Assembly: GCF_002939985.1 (NCBI RefSeq)
Contig: NZ_MDFM01000016.1
Location: 46,748 to 110,747 of the forward strand
DNA length: 64,000 nucleotides
Direction: 5' to 3'
Origin: Xanthomonas hortorum pv. cynarae
GTDB taxonomy: Bacteria; Pseudomonadota; Gammaproteobacteria; Xanthomonadales; Xanthomonadaceae
Position numbers and translations under genes: made by a program
Shown here: positions 8,479 to 18,134 of the stretch, piece by piece
Position numbering within the stretch: position 1 is the stretch's first letter
Layout of the letters: every line of letters starts with the position of its first letter
The notes under the pieces: generated by a model
What the model was told of the DNA's origin: nothing
The model's database searches: none
What the model saw: the letters and a program-made list of their open reading frames with translations, nothing else

Positions 8479-10419
8479 ATGAACGACTTGACCAAGAATC
8501 TGCTGCTGTGGGTGGTCGTCGCGGTTGTGCTGATGGTCGTCTTCCAGAGCTTCTCGCCGCGGATGGCAGGCGGCGTCGGCCCCGACTCGATCACCTACAC
8601 CCAGTTCCTGAAGGAAGTGGACTCCGGGCGCGTCAAGTCGGTGGACTACACCGATGAGACCAACCTGGCCGTCAACGCGATCCGCTTCAAGCGCACCGAC
8701 GGCAGCGAAGCCACCGTGTACGGTCCGCGCGACGACAAGCTGGTCGACGTGCTGTACAGCAAGAACATCGAAATGACCCGCCAGAAGCCCTCCACCGGCC
8801 CTGGTTTCTGGTCGTTGGTGCTCAACTTCCTGCCGGTCATCCTGATCATCGGCTTCTGGCTGTTCATCATGCGCCAGATGCAGGGCGGTGGCGGCGGTGC
8901 CAAGGGTGCGATGAGCTTCGGCAAATCGCGCGCCAAGTTGCAGGGCGAGGACCAGGTCAAGATCACTTTTGCCGACGTCGCCGGTTGCGACGAGGCCAAG
9001 GAAGAAGTCAGCGAGTTGGTCGACTTCCTGCGCGACCCGACCAAGTTCACCAAGCTGGGCGGCAAGATTCCGCGCGGCGTGTTGATGGTCGGCCCGCCGG
9101 GTACCGGCAAGACGCTGCTGGCCCGCGCGATCGCCGGCGAAGCCAAGGTGCCGTTCTTCAGCATCTCCGGTTCGGACTTCGTCGAAATGTTTGTCGGTGT
9201 CGGCGCGAGCCGTGTGCGCGACATGTTCGAGCAGGCCAAGAAGCACGCGCCGTGCATCATCTTCATCGACGAAATCGATGCGGTGGGCCGTCATCGCGGT
9301 GCCGGTCTCGGCGGCGGGCATGACGAGCGCGAACAGACCTTGAACCAGCTGCTGGTCGAAATGGACGGCTTTGAAGGCGGCGAAGGCGTGATCGTGATCG
9401 CGGCCACCAACCGTCCCGACGTGCTGGATCCGGCGCTGCTGCGTCCGGGCCGTTTCGATCGCCAGGTCGTGGTCGGGTTGCCGGACGTCAAGGGTCGCGA
9501 GCAGATCCTGCGTGTGCACATGCGCAAGCTGCCGCTGGCCGACGACGTGGTGCCGATGGTCATCGCACGCGGTACGCCGGGGTTCTCCGGTGCCGATCTG
9601 GCCAACCTGTGTAACGAGGCGGCGTTGTTCGCCGCGCGTGGCAGCGAGAAGGAAGTCCGCATGGACCACTTCGACCGTGCCCGCGACAAGATCCTGATGG
9701 GCGCCGAGCGTCGCTCGATGGCCATGAGCGAAGACGAGAAGACGCTGACCGCGTACCACGAAGCTGGCCATGCCATCGTCGGCCGTCTGGTGCCGGAGCA
9801 TGACCCGGTCTACAAGGTCACCATCATTCCGCGTGGTCGCGCCCTCGGCGTGACGATGTATCTGCCGGAAGGCGACCGTTACTCGATGAACCGGGTGGCG
9901 ATCGAATCCCAGCTGTGCTCGCTGTATGGCGGCCGTGTTGCCGAGGAGTTGATCTTCGGCGGCGACAAGGTCACCACCGGTGCCTCCAACGACATCGAGC
10001 GTGCGACCAAGATGGCGCGCAACATGGTCACCAAGTGGGGCTTGTCCGACGAGCTTGGCCCGGTGGCCTACGGCGAGGAAGAAGACGAGGTGTTCCTGGG
10101 CCGTTCGGTAACCCAGCACAAGAACGTCTCCGACGAAACCGCGCGCATGATCGACGAAGTGGTTCGGTCGATCCTGGACAAGGCCTACAGCAAGACCAAG
10201 GCGATCCTCACCGAGAACCTGGACAAGCTGCACGCGATGTCGCAGCTGTTGCTGCAGTACGAAACCATCGATGTGCCGCAGATCGACGCCATCATGGAAG
10301 GCCGCGAGCCGCCGCCGCCGGCAGGTTGGGCCAAGTCCGACAAGGACGGTGGCAACAACAACGACAAGGGCAGCCCACGTCCGTTGCCGCCGATTGCCGG
10401 GCCAGCTGAGCAGCTGTAA
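8479..10419 (+). CDS. ftsH: ATP-dependent zinc metalloprotease FtsH
   Basis: 646 aa. A membrane-anchored AAA+ protease that degrades misfolded membrane proteins and short-lived regulators. Two transmembrane segments (about residues 6-24 and 100-122) flank a periplasmic domain. The Walker A motif GPPGTGKT is near residue 205, the SRH region near 305-320, and the zinc site HEAGH near residue 427. A Gly/Pro/Lys-rich tail follows. The start at 8479 ([11 protein letters not shown]) is preferred because GGAG at 8466-8469 lies nine bases upstream; an ATG six bases earlier is too close to it. Confidence 0.96.
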   Translation: MNDLTKNLLLWVVVAVVLMVVFQSFSPRMAGGVGPDSITYTQFLKEVDSGRVKSVDYTDETNLAVNAIRFKRTDGSEATVYGPRDDKLVDVLYSKNIEMTRQKPSTGPGFWSLVLNFLPVILIIGFWLFIMRQMQGGGGGAKGAMSFGKSRAKLQGEDQVKITFADVAGCDEAKEEVSELVDFLRDPTKFTKLGGKIPRGVLMVGPPGTGKTLLARAIAGEAKVPFFSISGSDFVEMFVGVGASRVRDMFEQAKKHAPCIIFIDEIDAVGRHRGAGLGGGHDEREQTLNQLLVEMDGFEGGEGVIVIAATNRPDVLDPALLRPGRFDRQVVVGLPDVKGREQILRVHMRKLPLADDVVPMVIARGTPGFSGADLANLCNEAALFAARGSEKEVRMDHFDRARDKILMGAERRSMAMSEDEKTLTAYHEAGHAIVGRLVPEHDPVYKVTIIPRGRALGVTMYLPEGDRYSMNRVAIESQLCSLYGGRVAEELIFGGDKVTTGASNDIERATKMARNMVTKWGLSDELGPVAYGEEEDEVFLGRSVTQHKNVSDETARMIDEVVRSILDKAYSKTKAILTENLDKLHAMSQLLLQYETIDVPQIDAIMEGREPPPPAGWAKSDKDGGNNNDKGSPRPLPPIAGPAEQL

Positions 10420-10450
10420 CGCTACGCATCGGTCAGCTGCAGCAGCATCC

Positions 10451-10482
10451 ATCAAGGCCGGGGAGCGATTCCCGGCCTTGAT
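10451..10482 (+). terminator. Hairpin after ftsH, candidate terminator
   Basis: A perfect 12-bp stem, ATCAAGGCCGGG (10451-10462) and CCCGGCCTTGAT (10471-10482), with an 8-base loop, lies 31 bases after the ftsH stop. The downstream sequence is GCGTTTGA, so the T-tract is weak and termination may be partial. folP begins 145 bases further on. Confidence 0.65.
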
Positions 10483-10627
10483 GCGTTTGAACGCTGACCA
10501 GCGCAGCTCCCGGCTTCGGTCATTGGCGGCCTCCGTTGATAATGCATTCGGCAGATCGCAAAACACGCGCGCCACGGTAGCGCGCATCGGTCGCCACCCA
10601 TCGCAACCCCTGCAGGAGAACCCCACG

Positions 10628-11530
10628 ATGTTCGACACCGCCCTCAAGCTGGATTGCGCCGGTCGCATCCTGCGACTGGATGCGCCGCAGGTGATGGGCA
10701 TCGTCAATGTCACGCCCGATTCGTTTTCCGACGGTGGCCAGCACGCCACCTGCGAGGCCGCCATCGCACATGGCTTGCGTCTGGTCGAGGAGGGCGCTGC
10801 GGTGCTGGATATCGGTGGCGAATCCACCCGTCCTGGCGCGACGCCGGTCGCGCTGGAAGAAGAGCTGCAGCGCGTGATTCCGGTGATCGACGCATTGGCG
10901 CGTCAAACCAGCGTGCCGATCAGTGTGGATACCTTCAAACCGGAGGTGATGCGCGCGGCCGTCGCGGCCGGCGCCGGCATGATCAACGATGTCTATGCGC
11001 TGCGTTCGCCGGGCGCGTTGGATGCTGCATCGGAATTGCGCGTGCCGGTGGTGCTGATGCACGCACGCAGCGCACCGCATGCCATGCAGGACGCGCCGCA
11101 CTACGACGACGTGGTGGCCGAGGTGCACCGTTTTCTGGCCGAGCGCATCTTCGCCGCCGAAATGGCCGGCATCGACAAACGCCGGTTGATCCTCGACCCG
11201 GGCTTCGGCTTCGACAAGACCACCACGCACAACCTCACCGTGCTGGCGCAGCTGCAGCGCCTGCAGGAATTCGGCCTGCCGGTGCTGGCAGGGCTGTCGC
11301 GCAAGCGGAGCATCGGCGAGTTGACCGGGCGCGAACGTGCGGCCGAGCGTGTGCATGGTTCGGTCGCCGCACATCTGATTGCCGCGCAGCACGGCGCCCT
11401 GTTGCTGCGCGTGCACGATGTGGCCGCGACCGTGGATGCCTTGAAGGTGTGGAGTGCGATGTCGGCAATCCCCGTGCCGCGTGTGAGTGCGCCTGCGGCA
11501 CCGACCATCCGTTGGCCGGACGAGGACTGA
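10628..11530 (+). CDS. folP: Dihydropteroate synthase
   Basis: 300 aa. FolP condenses p-aminobenzoate with dihydropterin pyrophosphate in folate synthesis and is the target of sulfonamides. The substrate-binding motifs [16 protein letters not shown] (about residue 22), [11 protein letters not shown] (about 60) and the Lys/Arg-containing [12 protein letters not shown] (about 220) are intact. The start at [12 protein letters not shown] follows a GGAGAA ribosome-binding site. The stop overlaps the miaA start (TGATG). A C-terminal extension of about 15 residues ([14 protein letters not shown]) is not part of the core fold. Confidence 0.95.
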   Translation: MFDTALKLDCAGRILRLDAPQVMGIVNVTPDSFSDGGQHATCEAAIAHGLRLVEEGAAVLDIGGESTRPGATPVALEEELQRVIPVIDALARQTSVPISVDTFKPEVMRAAVAAGAGMINDVYALRSPGALDAASELRVPVVLMHARSAPHAMQDAPHYDDVVAEVHRFLAERIFAAEMAGIDKRRLILDPGFGFDKTTTHNLTVLAQLQRLQEFGLPVLAGLSRKRSIGELTGRERAAERVHGSVAAHLIAAQHGALLLRVHDVAATVDALKVWSAMSAIPVPRVSAPAAPTIRWPDED

Positions 11531-12513
11531 TGCCGGCCGACCGACGCCCGCTCGCGATCGCGTTGATGGGCCCGACCGCCAGCGGCAAGACCGCGCTGGC
11601 ACTGGAAGCAGCGCAGCGCTGGAATGGCGAGATCGTCAGCGTCGATTCGGCACTGGTGTATCGCGGGCTGGAGATCGGCGCGGCCAAGCCGGATGCCGCC
11701 ATGCGTGCAGCCGTGCCGCATCATCTGCTCGATCTGCGCGATCCCTGGCAGATCTATTCGGCGGCGGAGTTCGCCAGCGATGCGCGGGAGGCGATCGATC
11801 AGATTGTGGCGCGCGGCAAGCTGCCGATTCTCGCCGGCGGCACCGGACTGTATTTCCGCGCCTTGCTGGAAGGGCTGTCGCAGCTGCCCGAAGCCGATCC
11901 GCAGGTTCGCTTGACGATCGCAGCCGAAGCCGAACAACTCGGCTGGGCCGCGCTGCATGCACAACTGGCGCAGGTCGATCCGGTCGCGGCTGCACGTATC
12001 CACAGCACCGATCCGCAGCGTATCCAGCGGGCGTTGGAGGTCTACCGCATCAGCGGCAGGCCGATCAGTTACTGGCAGGCGCTGCCGCCAGGCCCGCGCC
12101 TGCCGGTGCGGGTGTTGAAGGTGGTGCTGGCGCCGCGCGAGCGCGCAGTGCTGCACGCGCGGATCGAACAGCGACTGGACGCCATGCTGGCGCAGGATTT
12201 TCTGGCAGAAGTGGAGCGTCTGCGCGCGCTGCCGCAACTGCGCGCGGTTGCCGCGCCGCTGGATCTGCCTGCGATCCGCGCGGTCGGTTATCGCCAGGCC
12301 TGGGAGTATCTGGATGGCGCCGGCAGCCTGGCGCAGTTCCGCCAAAAAGCCATCTATGCGACCCGTCAACTGGCCAAGCGGCAACTCACCTGGCTGCGTG
12401 GCGAGCTCGACGCGCGCTGGTTCGATCCGGAGCGTGACCGCCATCAATTGGAAGCCGCACTTGTCGGCTTCCTCGCTCATCGTCCCGCTGTGCCGCAGGC
12501 TTCAGGCGTGTAA
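11530..12513 (+). CDS. miaA: tRNA dimethylallyltransferase
   Basis: 327 aa. MiaA adds the dimethylallyl group to N6 of adenosine 37 in tRNAs reading UNN codons. The P-loop [11 protein letters not shown] is at residues about 12-22, followed by the [20 protein letters not shown] block with the catalytic Asp and by [11 protein letters not shown] near 100. The start overlaps the folP stop by one base. miaA-hfq-hflX follows as in E. coli, here directly joined to folP. Confidence 0.95.
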
Positions 12514-12590
12514 CATCCCGTTTCCGGGGCCGGCTGGGGATGGCAGGTGTCGACCGGGACAATAAGAACAATAATGAAGAGGAGTTTTCG

Positions 12591-12869
12591 ATGGCTAAGG
12601 GGCAATCTTTACAGGATCCATTCCTCAACGCGCTGCGGCGCGAGCGGGTGCCGGTCTCTGTGTATCTGGTCAACGGCATCAAGCTGCAGGGCACGATCGA
12701 GTCGTTCGACCAGTTCGTGGTGCTACTGCGCAACACCGTGAGTCAGATGGTTTACAAGCACGCCATCTCCACGGTCGTGCCGGCGCGCAATGTGCGCGTG
12801 GGGCCGGGCGGTGGTTATGTGCAATCCAATGAAGGCAACCAGGCGGAAGATGACGACGTCGAGCAGTAA
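12591..12869 (+). CDS. hfq: RNA chaperone Hfq
   Basis: 92 aa. Hfq forms a hexameric ring that pairs small RNAs with mRNAs. The Sm1 region [20 protein letters not shown] is at the N-terminus. The Sm2 motif [10 protein letters not shown] lies near residue 55. The acidic C-terminal tail ([10 protein letters not shown]) is short. The start MAKGQSLQ follows a GAGGAG ribosome-binding site at about 12579. The position between miaA and hflX is conserved. The 77-base gap after miaA could hold a separate promoter, but I could not define one. Confidence 0.97.
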
Positions 12870-12880
12870 TGGAGTAGTGC

Positions 12881-14200
12881 GTGTTTGATCGCTCACGTAA
12901 GGGTGAACATGCGCTGTTGATTCAGACCCACTCCGGTGGGCCTGCCGAAGAGGATGTGCTGGAGGAGTTCGCCGACCTTGCAAAGTCGGCGGGCGCCACG
13001 ATCGCGGCCACGCTCACCGCGCGCATCGACAAACCGAGCCCGTCGACCCTGATCGGCAGCGGCAAGCTGGAAGAGGTCAAGGCGGCTGCCGAAGCCACCG
13101 GCGCGGATCTGGTGCTGGTCAACCACACCTTGTCGCCCGGTCAGGAGCGCAATCTGGAGCGCTACCTGGAGCGGCGCGTGATCGACCGCACCGGGCTGAT
13201 CCTGGACATCTTCGCGCAACGTGCGCGCAGCCATGAAGGCAAGCTGCAGGTCGAGCTGGCGCAATTGCGGCACATGGCCACCCGGCTGGTGCGCGGCTGG
13301 ACCCATCTGGAGCGTCAGCGCGGCGGTGCGATCGGCCTGCGCGGCCCTGGCGAAACCCAGCTGGAAACCGACCGCCGCCTGCTGCAGAAGCGGGTGGAAC
13401 AGTTGCAGCAGCGGCTGGAAAAAGTCGAGGTGCAGCGCACCCAGATGCGTCGCGCGCGTATGCGCAGCGAATTGCCGCGCATTGCATTGGTCGGCTATAC
13501 CAACGCCGGCAAATCGACGCTGTTCAATGCGTTGACCGGTGCCGAGGCCTACGTGGCCGATCAATTGTTCGCCACGCTCGATCCCACCGTGCGCCGCATC
13601 GCGTTGCCGGGCGGCAGTGCGATCCTGGCCGATACGGTCGGCTTCGTGCGCGATCTGCCGCACCAACTGGTCGCCGCGTTCCGCTCGACCCTGTCCGAAG
13701 CACGCGACGCCGATCTGTTATTGCACATCGTCGATGCGGCCGACCCGTTGCGAGAAGAACGCATCCGCCAGGTCGATGAGGTGTTGCATGCCGTCGGTGC
13801 GGGCGATCTGCCGCAGCTGCTGGTGTTCAACAAGATCGACAAGATCGAGGGCGCGCAAGTGCGTCACGATGCACAGGACGGCATCCCCGACCAGGCGCGG
13901 CGCGAACGCGTGTGGGTCTCTGCGCGCGATGGACGCGGGCTGGAAGAGTTGCAACACGCACTCGGCCAGCGGCTGGATCTGCGTCATCTGACCGGACAGC
14001 TGCGGCTGCCGCCGTCGGCGGGGCGCTTGCGTTCCAAGCTGCATCAGCTGGAAGTGGTGCGTAACGAGCAATCCGACGAGGATGGCTGGTTGCTGGACGT
14101 CGATCTGCCGATGGTCGAAGCCGAGCGGCTCGCCGCCACCGAAGACGGCGCACCGCTGCGCGCGATGCTGCCGGATCGCCGCGAAGACTGGGAATCGTGA
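12881..14200 (+). CDS. hflX: GTPase HflX
   Basis: 439 aa. A ribosome-associated GTPase that splits stalled or heat-damaged ribosomes. The N-terminal HflX domain (residues about 15-150) contains GSGKLEEVK and the glycine-rich GAIGLRGPGETQLETDRR. The G-domain has G1 GYTNAGKST, G3 DTVGFVRDLPHQL and G4 NKIDKI. The GTG start is preceded by GGAG at 12871. It follows hfq by 11 bases as in E. coli, but hflK and hflC do not follow here. Confidence 0.94.
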   Translation: MFDRSRKGEHALLIQTHSGGPAEEDVLEEFADLAKSAGATIAATLTARIDKPSPSTLIGSGKLEEVKAAAEATGADLVLVNHTLSPGQERNLERYLERRVIDRTGLILDIFAQRARSHEGKLQVELAQLRHMATRLVRGWTHLERQRGGAIGLRGPGETQLETDRRLLQKRVEQLQQRLEKVEVQRTQMRRARMRSELPRIALVGYTNAGKSTLFNALTGAEAYVADQLFATLDPTVRRIALPGGSAILADTVGFVRDLPHQLVAAFRSTLSEARDADLLLHIVDAADPLREERIRQVDEVLHAVGAGDLPQLLVFNKIDKIEGAQVRHDAQDGIPDQARRERVWVSARDGRGLEELQHALGQRLDLRHLTGQLRLPPSAGRLRSKLHQLEVVRNEQSDEDGWLLDVDLPMVEAERLAATEDGAPLRAMLPDRREDWES

Positions 14201-14205
14201 TGGCA

Positions 14206-14235
14206 CTGCACAGTCGGGTTGGCTCGACTGTGCAG
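14206..14235 (+). terminator. Hairpin after hflX
   Basis: A perfect 11-bp stem, CTGCACAGTCG (14206-14216) and CGACTGTGCAG (14225-14235), with an 8-base loop starts six bases after the hflX stop. No T-tract follows, so it may be an mRNA 3'-end stabiliser or a factor-dependent stop signal. Confidence 0.5.
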
Positions 14236-14394
14236 AACGCCCGAGTCGATCCAGCGCGGGCCGAGCAGTACGCCTGCCTTGTGCATATCGCCACTGAACC
14301 TCTGCCACGCCGTGGCTGCCCCGTTTCTGCAGCCGCCGCAGACAGATGGGACGAATTGGGCTAAAACGTTCGCTGCCTCTTTATTCCCTTGCCT

Positions 14395-14889
14395 ATGTCC
14401 ATGTCCGCCGATTTCGAACTGCAGCAGTTGGCCGAAACCCTTGGTCAGCAACTGCTTGCTGCGCGCGAGCGCCTGGTCACCGCCGAGAGTTGCACCGGCG
14501 GCTGGATCGCCAAGGCGGTGACGGATGTGGCGGGTTCGTCGCACTGGTTCGATTGCGGCATGGCCGCATACAGCTACGAGGCCAAGCAGGCATTGCTGGG
14601 CGTGCGTCCGCATACGTTGGAAGTGCATGGTGCGGTCAGCCGCGAAACGGTGATCGAAATGGTGTCCGGTGCGCTGGTCAATTCCGGCGCCAGCATCGCC
14701 GTGGCGGTGACCGGCATTGCCGGGCCGGGTGGCGGCAGCGAGGACAAGCCGGTCGGCACGGTGTGGATCGGCTGGAAGCGTCGTGGTGGTTATGCCACTG
14801 CGCAGCTGTTCCAGTTCAACGGCGATCGCGATGCAGTGCGACGGCAAACCGTGGTTGCGGCGCTGCGCGGATTGAGCGCATTGCTATAG
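14395..14889 (+). CDS. pncC: Nicotinamide-nucleotide amidohydrolase (CinA C-terminal domain family)
   Basis: 164 aa, only the CinA C-terminal amidase domain, equivalent to E. coli PncC (YgaD), which deamidates NMN in pyridine-nucleotide recycling. Motifs are VTAESCTGGWIAKAVTDVAGSS near residue 25, GAVSRETV near 79 and VTGIAGPGGGSEDKPVGTVW near 104. Three in-frame starts (TTG 14389, ATG 14395, ATG 14401) lie close together and none has a clear ribosome-binding site. In E. coli pncC is adjacent to recA; here a TonB receptor and a UbiB-type gene intervene. Confidence 0.88.
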   Translation: MSMSADFELQQLAETLGQQLLAARERLVTAESCTGGWIAKAVTDVAGSSHWFDCGMAAYSYEAKQALLGVRPHTLEVHGAVSRETVIEMVSGALVNSGASIAVAVTGIAGPGGGSEDKPVGTVWIGWKRRGGYATAQLFQFNGDRDAVRRQTVVAALRGLSALL

Positions 14890-15162
14890 GTGCGTGATCT
14901 GCGCGCCAGCGGCTCGGGTTCATTAGCTGTCTGATGTGTCGCACAAGTGTGATTGCCAACGCCGCGATGCTCGCCTGACGATGCGTGGCATTGTTTTAAC
15001 GCATGGCTCCAATGCGTATCGAACGATAGCCGCATTCGTCACGCGCTCCGTGTGTTCGGTTACCTGCGTTGCTCAGTCTCGTTAACCCGGTAAGGTGTGA
15101 AGCCACGCGAACTGCGGCGCTCGCCGTACTGCATCGCCTGCGCGCTTTGTCGGGGGATAAAC

Positions 15163-17697
15163 ATGGGTATGGATCAGCAACGTGGCACCACGCTTGCGCT
15201 CGCACTTTTTGCGGGCATGCAGGTATCGCCGCTGTGTGCACAGACAACGGCGCAGCCAGATCCGAAGGAGCCGGCAACGCTGGCAGCGCTCAAGGTCACC
15301 GCGCAAAAGCGCGAGGAATCGCTGCAGAACGTGCCGGTGGTGCTTTCGGTGTTTCCCGAGCAGCTGTTGCAGGACAGCGGCGTGCACGACATCAAGGAGC
15401 TGCAGATGCTGGTGCCCGGCTTGATCGTGACCAGCAGTCAAAGCGCGGCCCAAACCACCGCGCGCATTCGCGGCATCGGCACGGTTGGCGACAATGCCGG
15501 GCTCGAATCCTCGGTGGGTGTGGTCATCGATGGCGTGGCCCGCGCGCGCAACGGCGTGAGCTTTGCCGACCTGGGGGAGCTAGAGCGCATCGAAGTGTTG
15601 AAAGGCCCGCAAGGCACTGTCTTCGGCAAGAACACCTCGGCCGGTGTCATCAACGTGGTCACGCGCCGGCCCAGTTTTACCCGCAGTGCCGATGCCGAAA
15701 TCACCGCGGGCAACTTTGGTGCGCTCGGGATTACCGCCGCCTTCAACGATGCGCTGGGCGACACCAGCGCATTACGCGTGTATACCGCCAGACGGCGTCG
15801 CGATGGATTCGAGCAGGTGGTCACCGGCGCTGGTCCGCGCACCGCCACCGACGATGGCGACCAGAATCTGCGCACCGCGCGCGTGCAGCTTCTTTGGGAG
15901 CCCACCGACGATCTGGACATCAATCTGGCGGCCGACGACACCAGCCGCCAGGAAAATTGCTGCGTCACCGTGACCACCGAGCGCGGTCCGACCGCTGCGC
16001 TGATCGATGCGCTGACGCCTGGCGGGCAGGGCACCACTGCGCGTGCCGACCCTCAGAGCAGGCGTGCCTACAGCAATCGCAGTACCGCGCAGGAGATTCA
16101 GGACAAGGGCATCTCGGCACAGGTGGACTGGACCACCCCCTGGTTGAGCGAGGCGGTGCTGACTTCGATCACCGCAGTGCGCGACTGGAAATCCGTCAAC
16201 GGCCTGGATTTCGATTACAGCGCTGCAGACATTCTCTATCGCGCTCCGCGCGAGGACGAGATGCTGACCAGGTTCAAGACCTTCAGTCAGGAACTGCGCC
16301 TGGCTGGATCGAGTGAGCGTCTCGATTGGATGGTCGGCGTGTTTTACGCCGACGAAACCCTGCATCGCAACGAGTCCTATCGCTTCGGCAGTGCGTACGA
16401 GCCGTATCTGTCGAGCGTGCTGCTTGCACGCGTCAATCCGGCGTTGGCCGCACGTGCGGATGCGACGCGTTTTCTTGCCGACGCCACCGGCTTGCCGGCC
16501 GGCACGCTGTTCCGCGGCCAGGGTAGCCAGGACCGCTTTCGGCAGGATGGCACCAGCGCCGCGCTGTTCACCAACAACACCTGGCATGCCACCGACGCGC
16601 TGGATGTCGTGGTGGGGTTGCGCTACACCTACGAGAACAAAACGCTGCGATCGGCATTTCAAAATCCCGATGGAAGCCCGGCGTGTGCCAGTTATTTCGC
16701 GCCTAGCGGCCAGGTCGATCCGGCTGCGTTGCGGCGGATCGGTGCGGCGCTGGTGGCGCGTGGTGTACCCGCGTCTGCGGTGCCGACGATCGCACCGCAA
16801 GTGATCGGCTTCACCTGTCTGCCTTGGGCCAATGTCGCCCATGATGGTCGTCGGACCGAGCAGCAACGCACCGAGCGCGAGTGGTCCGGTACCGCCAAGC
16901 TGGCGTATCGCTGGAACGATGCGCTGATGACGTATGTGTCGGCGGCGCGTGGCTACAAGGCAGGCGGTTTCAATCTGGATCGCGTGCAGTCCTCCGATGG
17001 CTTGTCCAGCGGCGTGCAGGGCATCCTGCCGGTGGATGACACCGCGTTCCCGGGCGAGTTCGTCGACAGCTACGAGCTCGGCGCCAAGAGCACCTGGCTC
17101 GGTGGCAACCTGCTGTTGAATGCAGCGCTGTTCTATCAGGATTTCAGCGATTTTCAGCTCAACAACTTCCTGGGGACCAGCTTTGTGGTGCGTGCCATTC
17201 CCACCGTGGTGTCGCGCGGCATCGATGCCGAAATCCTGTGGCAGGGCGCGGTGCCTGGCCTGATGCTGCAAGGCGGGCTCAGCTATACCGACACCCGCTA
17301 TGGCGACGATCTCTTACCGGATGCGGATCTGGCGCTGCTGCCGGGCAGCCGTTTGAGTTTTGCGCCGCGGTGGTCGGCCAATCTGTCGGTGACCTACGAA
17401 CGTGCGCTTGGCAACCGGCTCACGGGCCGTTTCAACGTTGGCGCCAAGTACAGCTCCGAATACAACGCAGGCTCGGATCTGGATCCGCAAAAATCACAAC
17501 CGGGCTACACCTTGCTCAATGCGCGCCTGGGCATCGGCGCCAACGACAAGCGCTGGCTGCTGGAAGCGTGGGCAGAAAATCTCGGCAATGAAACCTATCG
17601 GCAGATCGTCATCGACGCGCCGCTACAGGCTGGTTCGTGGAATGCGTTTCTGGGGGCGCCGCGCACGTATGGAGTGACGTTGCGGCTGCGTTATTGA
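15163..17697 (+). CDS. TonB-dependent outer-membrane receptor
   Basis: 844 aa, a 22-stranded beta-barrel with an N-terminal plug. The signal peptide reads to PLCAQ. The plug has KVTAQKREESLQNVPVVLSV, then IRGIGTVGDNAGLESSVGV and LERIEVLKGPQGTVFGKNTS. The C-terminus ends in an aromatic/basic strand (GVTLRLRY), needed for barrel assembly. The KREE...NVPV plug is a different subclass from the two xyloglucan-locus receptors in this window. The substrate is unknown. GGGGGA at about 15151 serves as the ribosome-binding site. Position between pncC and lexA suggests insertion relative to the ancestral order. The 273-bp upstream space shows nothing else. Confidence 0.9.
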   Translation: MGMDQQRGTTLALALFAGMQVSPLCAQTTAQPDPKEPATLAALKVTAQKREESLQNVPVVLSVFPEQLLQDSGVHDIKELQMLVPGLIVTSSQSAAQTTARIRGIGTVGDNAGLESSVGVVIDGVARARNGVSFADLGELERIEVLKGPQGTVFGKNTSAGVINVVTRRPSFTRSADAEITAGNFGALGITAAFNDALGDTSALRVYTARRRRDGFEQVVTGAGPRTATDDGDQNLRTARVQLLWEPTDDLDINLAADDTSRQENCCVTVTTERGPTAALIDALTPGGQGTTARADPQSRRAYSNRSTAQEIQDKGISAQVDWTTPWLSEAVLTSITAVRDWKSVNGLDFDYSAADILYRAPREDEMLTRFKTFSQELRLAGSSERLDWMVGVFYADETLHRNESYRFGSAYEPYLSSVLLARVNPALAARADATRFLADATGLPAGTLFRGQGSQDRFRQDGTSAALFTNNTWHATDALDVVVGLRYTYENKTLRSAFQNPDGSPACASYFAPSGQVDPAALRRIGAALVARGVPASAVPTIAPQVIGFTCLPWANVAHDGRRTEQQRTEREWSGTAKLAYRWNDALMTYVSAARGYKAGGFNLDRVQSSDGLSSGVQGILPVDDTAFPGEFVDSYELGAKSTWLGGNLLLNAALFYQDFSDFQLNNFLGTSFVVRAIPTVVSRGIDAEILWQGAVPGLMLQGGLSYTDTRYGDDLLPDADLALLPGSRLSFAPRWSANLSVTYERALGNRLTGRFNVGAKYSSEYNAGSDLDPQKSQPGYTLLNARLGIGANDKRWLLEAWAENLGNETYRQIVIDAPLQAGSWNAFLGAPRTYGVTLRLRY

Positions 17698-18134
17698 GCC
17701 TGTTTCGCCTGACGTCCTGGCAGCGTTACACGGACGGGTTACAGCAAGCACGATCTAACGTGGGCTAAGCCTGATGTGGAGGGAGGCGCGACATCGTCAT
17801 GCAGATCGGCTACAAACAAGCTCTCGTTGTTGAGCTGCGTGCCGATGCATCTGATGTTCGCCCCTGTGTTGTTTTCCTCCATGCCGCAGGCCGCTGTTGG
17901 CGGGCTGCTCTTTTTTATGGGCTGCTGCGCTGCATATCTTCAGCAGTCTGTGCGTAAGACCCTCGCTCACTCGATGACCGTGCGTGTCTGCGACGATGCA
18001 AGTGACTGCACAGCGCAGAGATCGCGTCGAAGAAAAGCATCACCGGTGGTATCGACCTTCAACATCCCACGGCGCGCTGCGCAGCGTGTTTGCGTGCAGT
18101 ACTTGCATGCCGCACACGCACAGGCGGTGCACTG
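17698..18134. other. Intergenic space between TonB receptor and UbiB-type gene
   Basis: This 437-bp space contains a terminator hairpin at 17886-17916 and no convincing gene. A short open frame over 17776-18135 has no recognisable features and runs through the hairpin. The promoter of the downstream gene should lie between 17917 and 18134, but I see no clear -35/-10 pair. Confidence 0.5.
17886..17916 (+). terminator. Rho-independent terminator after TonB receptor
   Basis: Stem GCAGGCCGC (17886-17894) and GCGGGCTGC (17900-17908) with one mismatch and a TGTTG loop, followed by TCTTTTTT. It lies about 190 bases after the receptor stop. Confidence 0.72.

Noticed and set aside
8410..10827. 805-residue open frame antisense to ftsH
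   Set aside because: It mirrors the codon structure of ftsH, is rich in His/Arg/Gln without any motif, and spans two real genes. High-GC DNA produces such shadows.
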